Shown piece after piece: positions 1 through 4,689 of a stretch of DNA of 5,239 bases. Origin of the DNA: an uncultured Collinsella sp. (GTDB lineage: Bacteria; Actinomycetota; Coriobacteriia; Coriobacteriales; Coriobacteriaceae); the NCBI GenBank assembly GCA_900553345.1, contig USDE01000117.1, forward strand, positions 1 to 5,239, read 5' to 3'. Every line of letters starts with the position of its first letter. Position 1 is the stretch's first letter. A program made the translations under genes and the position numbers. Under the pieces are notes generated by a model. The model saw only the letters and a program-made list of their open reading frames with translations. It did not search any database and had not been told where the DNA came from.

Positions 1-529
1 CAACATCCGCCGCGCTCGATGCAAAGCGTCGACTGGCATCGAGCTCGCGTGCGACCACCGAGAGCCGAACGCCCCCAATGCCCCGGAGCATACGACCCAA
101 AACCGGTTGCACCGGCGTATACATGCGCACGGTATGCTCGTCCGAGTCACCCCGGAAGAGCGGCGCATGCATGTTGCCGATCTCCCAGCACGCATGTGCG
201 AGCACAATAGGATCCATGCGGTCGACTTCGACCAAATAGACCTCGGCGCTGCGCAGGCGCACGACAACCGCTACGGGCACCGCGCCCGTGCGGTCAATAG
301 CAAGCACGTCACCGTCGGCAAGACGCTCGCCATCAGTGGCATCCAGCCGGGCATTCACCGTGCGCCCCAGCTCCGTCACGCCCACAAACAGGCGCGCATC
401 AGCCTGGTCCCAATCGAGTAGCAGCTCGTCAACCTCAAAGACGCCACCCAGCTCCCGACGAAGCAGGAGTTCATAGGACGGGTCGTTGAGATTTCCCAAG
501 CGCTCCGTAGCTACCAGGTCCACGGACAT
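1..529 (-). CDS. ureE: UreE-family metallochaperone-like protein (3' end cut by window edge)
   Basis: The reverse strand is open from an ATG at 529 to the left edge, giving 176 residues with no stop. The layout is that of UreE: an N-terminal beta-rich domain (residues about 40-100, including LADGDVLAIDR at 70-80) and a C-terminal ferredoxin-like domain from about 101. The latter holds DPIVLAHACWEIGNMHAPL (106-124), matching the family signature around AYHLGNRHVPL. His121 corresponds to the conserved interface metal-binding His (His96 in Klebsiella UreE). The first His of the usual YHLGNRH is Glu116 here, and the segment that is normally His-rich (YHHDHVLDDML) reads as residues 138-148 without His. 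Known UreE proteins carry nickel to urease; no urease gene is visible, so the true client is unknown. The start lies 3 bases after the FKBP stop with AGGA 7 bases upstream, implying translational coupling. A TTG directly before the ATG is an alternative start. Any His-rich tail would lie beyond the edge. Family call fairly sure, function not. Confidence 0.72.
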   Translation of the reverse strand, partial: MSVDLVATERLGNLNDPSYELLLRRELGGVFEVDELLLDWDQADARLFVGVTELGRTVNARLDATDGERLADGDVLAIDRTGAVPVAVVVRLRSAEVYLVEVDRMDPIVLAHACWEIGNMHAPLFRGDSDEHTVRMYTPVQPVLGRMLRGIGGVRLSVVARELDASRRFASSAADV

Positions 530-532
530 CAA

Positions 533-961
533 CTAGTCCTCGACCTCGACGAGCTCGATATCAAAGTTGAGGTCCTTGCCGGCGAGCTCGTGGTTGGCGT
601 CGAGCGTCACGGCCTCGGCCGTCACATCGATGACCACGGCGGGGACGGGCATGCCGCTCGGCGTGGACAGGAAGAGCTTCATGCCCTTCTCGATCTGCTC
701 GATATTGGGAACCTGCTCGGCCGGGAAGGTGATAACCATCTCGGGGTTGCGCTCGCCGTAGGCATCGACAGCAGGAATGTGCACGGTCTTCTTCTCGCCC
801 ACCTGCATGTCGACAACAGCGGCGTCGAAGCCCTTGATCATCTGGCCGGCGCCGCAGGTGAACTCCAGCGGCTCGCCGCGATCGTAGGAGCTATCGAACT
901 GCGTGCCGTCGTCGAGCGTGCCGCGATAATGGGTCTTGACCTTCTTGCCCTGGTTGGACAT
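533..961 (-). CDS. slyD: SlyD-like FKBP-type peptidyl-prolyl cis-trans isomerase
   Basis: A 142-residue cytoplasmic prolyl isomerase and folding helper, with no signal peptide or membrane segment. The FKBP domain is split as in SlyD: residues 1-70 (HYRGTLDDGTQFDSS at 11-25, GQMIKGFDAAV at 39-49, AYG at 67-69), then an insert-in-flap chaperone domain (about 71-120), then the FKBP end with DANHELAGKDLNFDIELVEV (121-140). Pocket residues equivalent to FKBP12 are present: Tyr12, Asp24, Phe34, Met41-Ile42, Tyr68, Phe133. The protein ends at VEVED, so the Cys/His metal-binding tail of E. coli SlyD is missing. An in-frame upstream ATG exists at 991, but the ATG at 961 is preferred because GGAGG lies 5 bases before it and homology begins just after it. 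It is the first gene of a two-gene unit with the UreE-like gene and is transcribed divergently from the dipeptidase. The peptidyl-prolyl isomerase call is very secure; the SlyD subgroup is likely. Confidence 0.92.
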   Translation of the reverse strand: MSNQGKKVKTHYRGTLDDGTQFDSSYDRGEPLEFTCGAGQMIKGFDAAVVDMQVGEKKTVHIPAVDAYGERNPEMVITFPAEQVPNIEQIEKGMKLFLSTPSGMPVPAVVIDVTAEAVTLDANHELAGKDLNFDIELVEVED

Positions 962-966
962 GGTAA

Positions 967-971
967 CCTCC
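967..971 (-). promoter_or_regulatory. Ribosome binding site fixing the FKBP start
   Basis: On the minus strand GGAGG is followed by TTACC and then the ATG at 961. This near-consensus site with a 5-base spacer favours the shorter start over the in-frame ATG at 991, which has no such site and sits inside a GC-rich hairpin. Confidence 0.8.
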
Positions 972-1072
972 GTGATAAGGGCGGCGCACAACGCGGGCCG
1001 CCGTGAACATATGGCGCTAACTATACCCTAGTCATACAATTCAAAGACAGTTTGCAAAGAAACGCTGCAACC
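972..1072. promoter_or_regulatory. Divergent promoter region between FKBP and dipeptidase genes
   Basis: This is the only intergenic stretch between divergently transcribed genes, and its middle (about 1008-1060) is AT-rich against a GC-rich background. On the plus strand TACAAT at 1035-1040 is a fair -10 element, though the sequence 17 bases upstream (TGGCGC) is a poor -35. On the minus strand TATAGT at 1025-1020 is a possible -10, with only weak -35 matches such as TGTCTT. A TTTGCAAA palindrome lies at 1051-1058. The presence of promoters here follows from gene layout; the exact boxes are guesses. Confidence 0.45.
980..1002 (-). other. GC-rich hairpin in the FKBP 5' leader
   Basis: GGCGGC at 980-985 pairs perfectly with GCCGCC at 997-1002 around an 11-base loop. 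In the minus-strand transcript it would sit 8 bases upstream of the FKBP ribosome binding site. It is short, and in GC-rich DNA it may arise by chance; a role in mRNA stability or translation control is possible but unproven. Confidence 0.35.
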
Positions 1073-1077
1073 GGAGG
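1073..1077 (+). promoter_or_regulatory. Ribosome binding site fixing the dipeptidase start
   Basis: GGAGG followed by AACC and then ATG at 1082. It supports the ATG at 1082 rather than the in-frame ATG at 1052, whose extra ten residues would be read through this site and lie outside family homology. Confidence 0.8.
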
Positions 1078-1081
1078 AACC

Positions 1082-2095
1082 ATGGCATATCCCGTATTTG
1101 ACCTACACTGCGACACCGCCGACCGCATCGGCTGGGCCACGCTCGATCTCGACCTGCGCTTTACCGCCGGCACCGACGGCTATTTCCCCGGCGACGAAAC
1201 GCATCCGCAGGATTTCGACCTCATCGAGGGCAACGCCTGCGCCATCTCGCTCGCAAAGATCGGCAACACGCCGTGGGCACAGTGCTTCGCCACGTTTGTC
1301 CCCGACGAGATTCCCGCCGCCCACGCAGCGCGCTTCCAGGCGCAGATCATGGCGCATATGAGTGGCCAGGCCATGCTCAATCACGACCGCATGGTCAACG
1401 TGCGCAGAGCCGCAGACATTCGCCCCGCGCTCAAAGACGGCAAGATCGCCTGCATCCACACCATCGAAAACGCCACGTTCTTTGCCGAGGACCCCGCGCT
1501 GATCGAGGCGCTCAAGAGCCTGGGCGTACTCATGTCATCGCTCAGCTGGAACGCGCAGGGACCGCTCGCGAGCGGCCACGACACCCACGCCGGCCTCACC
1601 GCCGCCGGCATCGAGGCGCTTACGCAGATGGAACACGCCGGCATGATACTCGACGTCTCCCACCTCAACGATGAGTGCTTTGACGAGGTTGTCGCCCACG
1701 CCACGCGCCCCTTCGTCGCCAGCCACTCCAACTCCCGTGCGGTTTGCGGCGTCAAGCGCAACCTCACCGACGACCAGTTCCGTACCATTCGCGACATGGG
1801 CGGCATCGTCGGCCTCAACTACTGCAGCGAGTTCCTCTCCAACGAAGCAACCGACGAGACCGCCGCAGATGTCACCTTCGACCAGCTGGCAGCCCATATC
1901 GAACACTGGCTCGACCTGGGCGGCGAAGATGTCATCGCGCTCGGCGGCGACTGGGACGGCGCCAAGGTACCCGACTTCCTCTCCGATGCCAGCAAGATGC
2001 CCGAGTTCCAGAACATGCTTTCCAAGCACTTTGGCAAGACCGTGATGCAAAAGCTCTGCAGCGACAACGCCCTTGCCTTCTTCGAGCGTTATTAA
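1082..2095 (+). CDS. Membrane dipeptidase family (peptidase M19) metallo-dipeptidase
   Basis: A 337-residue zinc dipeptidase of the renal dipeptidase (M19) family, an amidohydrolase-type TIM barrel that cleaves dipeptides, in bacteria often including ones with a C-terminal D-residue. All expected metal ligands are visible: HCD near the start (His9, Asp11), the bridging Glu129 in HTIENATFF, His194 in LDVSHLN, His215 in SHSNSRA, and the acid Asp290 in GGDWDG. No signal peptide or anchor is present, so the enzyme is cytoplasmic and probably salvages amino acids from imported or internal peptides. The length matches the family. It starts a plus-strand unit with the downstream YgjP-like gene, 74 bases away across a hairpin. 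The family is secure; substrate preference and gene name cannot be read from sequence. Confidence 0.95.
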   Translation: MAYPVFDLHCDTADRIGWATLDLDLRFTAGTDGYFPGDETHPQDFDLIEGNACAISLAKIGNTPWAQCFATFVPDEIPAAHAARFQAQIMAHMSGQAMLNHDRMVNVRRAADIRPALKDGKIACIHTIENATFFAEDPALIEALKSLGVLMSSLSWNAQGPLASGHDTHAGLTAAGIEALTQMEHAGMILDVSHLNDECFDEVVAHATRPFVASHSNSRAVCGVKRNLTDDQFRTIRDMGGIVGLNYCSEFLSNEATDETAADVTFDQLAAHIEHWLDLGGEDVIALGGDWDGAKVPDFLSDASKMPEFQNMLSKHFGKTVMQKLCSDNALAFFERY

Positions 2096-2110
2096 TTTCA
2101 CATCCCTTGA

Positions 2111-2148
2111 GCGGGCCGGTATGCCGAGCGATCGACATGCCGGCCCGT
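2111..2148 (+). terminator. Stable hairpin between dipeptidase and YgjP-like genes (terminator or processing site)
   Basis: Bases 2111-2123 pair with 2136-2148 to form a 13-bp stem, all Watson-Crick except G-U at 2111/2148 and U-G at 2120/2139. Inside, after one C/A mismatch (2124/2135), three more pairs (2125-2127 with 2132-2134) close a GCGA loop, a GNRA tetraloop. It lies 15 bases after the dipeptidase stop. No U-run follows (GTCCCCAATCC), so it is not a classical intrinsic terminator. It may instead shield the upstream mRNA 3' end or set unequal expression of the two genes. The structure is clear; its function is uncertain. Confidence 0.55.
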
Positions 2149-2157
2149 CCCCAATCC

Positions 2158-2163
2158 AAAGGA
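2158..2163 (+). promoter_or_regulatory. Ribosome binding site supporting a TTG start
   Basis: AAAGGA lies 6 bases before a TTG at 2170. Because no ATG or GTG lies in a better place before the conserved N-terminal beta-strands, this site decides the unusual start codon. Confidence 0.65.
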
Positions 2164-2169
2164 TAACTT

Positions 2170-2946
2170 TTGACGCAGCAATTTACGATTTTCCTACCCC
2201 GACCGGATGGGACGCCCATCCCCGTCGTCGTTACCAAAAAGCGCGTCAAGAACTTCAACCTGCGCGTCACATCGAGCGGTGAGGTCCACGCCAGCGCACC
2301 GCTCGACGCCAGCCGCGAGCATATCGAAGCGTTTGTAAAGCGCAACAACGGCTGGATTATCAGCCGACTTGCCCAGCGCGAGCAACGTCAGGCGACGGCG
2401 CGAGAACCGCTCAGTCCCCTCTCGATCATTGCGCTTTGGGGCAAGCCCATCACGGTACAGGACGCACTCGATCACAACTTTGCATCACCCGCACCGCGAC
2501 CCAAACAGGTCACCTTCGCAAGTTTTATGGGTACCGACGAATCGAACGAAGGCCCACAGGCCAAGCGGCGCGCAATCCTCGACGGCCTAACGTCCGACGA
2601 GCTCCAAGTCCATATCGACCAGCTCTATACGTCCGAGGTCACATCGGCGCTACGCGATATTGTGCACGCATACGAAATCGCAATGGGTGTCGCCGTTTCC
2701 CGCGTTTCCGTACGCAGCATGAAAACGCGCTGGGGCTCGTGCACGCCCAAAACCGGCGCCATTCGCATCGCACGAGAACTTGCCGCCTACCCCGTCGAAT
2801 GCCTCGACATGGTTGTCGCCCACGAGCTCGTCCACTTGCTCGAGCCAAGCCACAATCAGCGGTTCCACGCCCTGTTCGACACGTACTGCCCCAACAATAG
2901 AGCTCTGTCGCAGCGACTCAAAAAACCGCCCGCCAACGAGCTTTAG
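2170..2946 (+). CDS. YgjP-like (DUF45/WLM-type) zinc metallopeptidase
   Basis: A 258-residue soluble protein of the YgjP-like metallohydrolase family (Pfam PF01863). The diagnostic C-terminal half is intact: SMKTRWGSCTPKTGAIRI (183-200), then the HELVH zinc motif (His218, Glu219, His222), then SHNQRFHALFDTYCP, where His228 is the likely third ligand. The N-terminal half (1-90) has the family's short beta-strands followed by a helix (HIEAFVKRNNGWI at 51-63). Between about 102 and 135 there is a polar, poorly conserved-looking stretch that may be an insertion. Members are presumed metal-dependent proteases or hydrolases, some found with restriction systems, but the physiological substrate is not established. 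Translation starts at TTG. It converges with folB, with only 6 bases between the two stop codons. The family call is firm; the role is unknown. Confidence 0.9.
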   Translation: MTQQFTIFLPRPDGTPIPVVVTKKRVKNFNLRVTSSGEVHASAPLDASREHIEAFVKRNNGWIISRLAQREQRQATAREPLSPLSIIALWGKPITVQDALDHNFASPAPRPKQVTFASFMGTDESNEGPQAKRRAILDGLTSDELQVHIDQLYTSEVTSALRDIVHAYEIAMGVAVSRVSVRSMKTRWGSCTPKTGAIRIARELAAYPVECLDMVVAHELVHLLEPSHNQRFHALFDTYCPNNRALSQRLKKPPANEL

Positions 2947-2952
2947 CGTCAG

Positions 2953-3438
2953 CTAGCGCACGCGCTCGATCTCGACGCCACAGCTTGCCAGGGGAAGACC
3001 GACGGGCGCCCAAGGCTTATCGAGCTTAACACGCACGCCAAGCAGCAAGGGATAACGACGTAGCAGCATCTGGGCCACACCCTCGGCTGCAGCCTCGATG
3101 AGCTTAAACGTATGCTCGCGCAGATAGCCATCGACATCGTGGCACACCGAGCCGTAATCAATAGAGGCATCCAGGTTATCGTGCTCCCCCGCCGCGCGCA
3201 GGTCGGCATAGAGCACCAAGGACACGACAAACTTCTGCCCCAGGGCGTTTTCCTCGGGATACACGCCGTGGTTGGCAAAGACCTCGAGACCATCGATAGT
3301 AATGCGGTCGGCATGGCGCAGGTCGTCATAGCTCACATGGGGCACCGCCGTTGCGGCGGAAATCTCGCCCCTGCCACGACGGGCAAGCTCGGCACCCTCG
3401 GTCTTGGTTGCATTCTCGGGCAGCTTTTTGTTAGTCAT
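2953..3438 (-). CDS. folB: Dihydroneopterin aldolase with N-terminal extension
   Basis: FolB splits 7,8-dihydroneopterin into 6-hydroxymethyl-7,8-dihydropterin and glycolaldehyde in folate synthesis. The catalytic domain occupies residues 45-161: ITIDGLEVFANHGVYPEE (46-63), GQKF, SIDYGSV (92-98), KLIEAAAEGVAQ (112-123) and VKLDKPWAP (137-145). Glu63, Tyr95, Glu115 and Lys141 align with the active-site residues Glu22, Tyr54, Glu74 and Lys100 of the Staphylococcus aureus enzyme. The family is about 120 residues long; here 44 hydrophilic residues precede the domain. The ATG at 3438 is preferred because AAGGAG lies 9 bases upstream; GTG codons at residues 32 and 35 lack such a site. It is the last gene of the nrdG-folE-HD-folB run, 43 bases after the HD gene. 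No folP or folK follows, since the next gene converges on it. Confidence 0.93.
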   Translation of the reverse strand: MTNKKLPENATKTEGAELARRGRGEISAATAVPHVSYDDLRHADRITIDGLEVFANHGVYPEENALGQKFVVSLVLYADLRAAGEHDNLDASIDYGSVCHDVDGYLREHTFKLIEAAAEGVAQMLLRRYPLLLGVRVKLDKPWAPVGLPLASCGVEIERVR

Positions 3439-3447
3439 CGCGATCGT

Positions 3448-3453
3448 CTCCTT
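3448..3453 (-). promoter_or_regulatory. Ribosome binding site supporting the long FolB start
   Basis: AAGGAG on the minus strand lies 9 bases before the ATG at 3438. It is the main evidence that the 44-residue leader of FolB is really translated. Confidence 0.65.
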
Positions 3454-3481
3454 CGTTCAGAACCCCGACCGCGCATACCGA

Positions 3482-4063
3482 CTACACGCGAATCGACAGG
3501 TTCTTTTTATCATCGCTCCAGTTGCAGGCATTGCGCGCAGGGCATGCAAAGCAGGCGCGCGACGCTTTGTCGGCTGCATAGAGCAGACGCTCAAGCGGCT
3601 GGCTGTTCACGCGCAGCTTTCGATGGCCCAGAATGGCCGTCTTAATGGCTGCGGCATCTGCCGGCTCAAACGCCACGTCTTCGGGCATGCCGCCGAGAAT
3701 CGCATCGGCGACGCGTTCGCTTGCAACATCATGGGATATACCCGATTCATACTGTTCATCTTTGCCGATATCGTGAAGAAGTGCCGTGGCATAGATGACC
3801 TCGCGGTCAAATTTGAGCTCTTCCTCGAGATTCTTGATCCACATAATACGGGCGACATCCAGCAGATGGTCGATACCGTGGCGGCAAAAGATGCGCCCCG
3901 ATTCCAACTGCGCAATGTTTCCCAGATGCCGCCGGAACAGTCCGTTGGCACAGATGTAATCAATGCAAGGCATGGCACCAAAGGGAGTCAGGCCCGAAGC
4001 CATAAAGCCGCGACGCGACGTTCCTTCATCGGTCTTCGATGCAAAGTCGTTGACGACTCTCAT
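3482..4063 (-). CDS. HD-domain phosphohydrolase in the folate operon
   Basis: A 193-residue soluble HD-superfamily protein. The metal-binding motifs are all present: FCRHGIDH (His62, His66), LLHDIGK (His97-Asp98), ISHDVASERVA (His111), GHRK (His147) and AADKASR (Asp165). The domain spans about 55-170. It ends in a cysteine motif, CFACPARNAC (Cys171-X2-Cys174-X5-Cys180), followed by NW. Similar HD proteins with this end occur in anaerobic Firmicutes and relatives, to my recollection including folate gene clusters. HD enzymes hydrolyse phosphomono- or diesters. Sitting between folE (2-base gap) and folB, this one may act on dihydroneopterin phosphates; that is inference from position. The ATG at 4063 has no good ribosome site of its own, so translation is probably coupled to the folE stop. 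Homology seems strong only from about residue 31, where another Met lies (3973), so a shorter start is possible. Confidence 0.88.
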   Translation of the reverse strand: MRVVNDFASKTDEGTSRRGFMASGLTPFGAMPCIDYICANGLFRRHLGNIAQLESGRIFCRHGIDHLLDVARIMWIKNLEEELKFDREVIYATALLHDIGKDEQYESGISHDVASERVADAILGGMPEDVAFEPADAAAIKTAILGHRKLRVNSQPLERLLYAADKASRACFACPARNACNWSDDKKNLSIRV

Positions 4064-4065
4064 GG

Positions 4066-4623
4066 TTAGCGGCCCAGCATCCTAAAGAATCGCTCCTCGA
4101 GCGACGGATCGGTCTCAAAGACACCGCGACGAGCAAGCGTTACGGTCTTGGTACCGGGCTTTTGCACGCCGCGCATGGTCATGCACATATGCTCGGCTTC
4201 CATCAGCACGATTGCCCCTTGGGGGGCAAGATATTCCATGAGGGCATCGGCAACCTGTGTACACAGCTGCTCCTGCAGCTGCAGACGACGGGCATAGACC
4301 TCAACCGTGCGAGCAAGCTTAGACAGACCCGCCACGCGGCCGTTAGGGATATAGCCGATCGCAGCCTTGCCATAAAACGGCAGCAGATGGTGCTCGCACA
4401 GCGAGTAAAACGTGATGTCGCGCTCGATAACTAAATCGTTCGAAGCGACGGCAAAAGTTTTGGACAGGTGCTCCTCAGCGCTCTGGTCCATGCCGCCGGC
4501 AATCTCGCCATACATGCGGGCGACGCGTGCCGGCGTCTCCAGCAGGCCCTCACGAGTTGGGTCCTCGCCTATGCCCTCAAGCAACAGCTTTATGGCGGTC
4601 TCAACTTTTTCCTGATCGACCAT
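4066..4623 (-). CDS. folE: GTP cyclohydrolase I (type IA)
   Basis: FolE converts GTP to 7,8-dihydroneopterin triphosphate plus formate, the entry step of folate and pterin synthesis, as a cytoplasmic homodecamer. The 185-residue length is normal. Visible signatures are [15 protein letters not shown] (24-38), [12 protein letters not shown] (74-85) with zinc ligands Cys76 and His79, the neighbouring His78, GLSKLAR (99-105), and [10 protein letters not shown] (144-153) with the third zinc ligand Cys147. QKPGTKTVT (154-162) completes the substrate site. The zinc ligands mark the FolE1 zinc type rather than the FolE2 form. The ATG at 4623 is preceded by a modest GAGG 5 bases upstream. It lies 66 bases after nrdG and 2 bases before the HD gene, so it is probably cotranscribed with both. 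Very secure. Confidence 0.97.
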   Translation of the reverse strand: MVDQEKVETAIKLLLEGIGEDPTREGLLETPARVARMYGEIAGGMDQSAEEHLSKTFAVASNDLVIERDITFYSLCEHHLLPFYGKAAIGYIPNGRVAGLSKLARTVEVYARRLQLQEQLCTQVADALMEYLAPQGAIVLMEAEHMCMTMRGVQKPGTKTVTLARRGVFETDPSLEERFFRMLGR

Positions 4624-4689
4624 CTAGGCCTCACTCTTCCGATTTTGCGTTCGCGCTATGGTACCACGCCCTCCGGCATCGGCCACAAG
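4624..4689 (-). promoter_or_regulatory. nrdG-folE spacer with a possible weak promoter
   Basis: This 66-base gap is the widest within the minus-strand run. On the minus strand TACCAT (4663-4658) resembles a -10 box, with TTGTGG (4688-4683) 19 bases upstream as a poor -35. A TGGTACCA palindrome overlaps the -10 candidate. No hairpin with a U-run was found, so read-through from nrdG is likely. The promoter is speculative. Confidence 0.2.

Noticed and set aside
107..421. Plus-strand open frame (104 codons) near the left edge
   Set aside because: It lies antisense to the UreE-like gene, which has recognisable family motifs, a coupled start and an open frame to the edge; the plus-strand product resembles nothing.
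962..991. Upstream in-frame start for the FKBP gene at 991
   Set aside because: The ten extra residues run across the GGAGG ribosome site and the leader hairpin, outside family homology.
590..1006. Plus-strand open frame of 138 codons antisense to the FKBP gene
   Set aside because: A mirror of a G/C-rich third-position gene; no ribosome site and no recognisable motifs, and it runs through the intergenic leader.
1051..1058. TTTGCAAA palindrome as an operator
   Set aside because: Only 8 bases and isolated; expected by chance and not repeated elsewhere in the region.
1052..1081. Upstream in-frame start for the dipeptidase at 1052
   Set aside because: The extra ten codons include the ribosome binding site that serves the ATG at 1082.
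1535..2101. Minus-strand open frame of 188 codons antisense to the dipeptidase
   Set aside because: The dipeptidase has all its metal ligands in the plus frame; the antisense product is a composition artefact.
3404..4069. Plus-strand open frame of 221 codons antisense to the HD gene
   Set aside because: Longer than the HD gene, but lacks family motifs and a ribosome site, whereas the minus-strand frame shows the full set of HD ligands and tight operon spacing.
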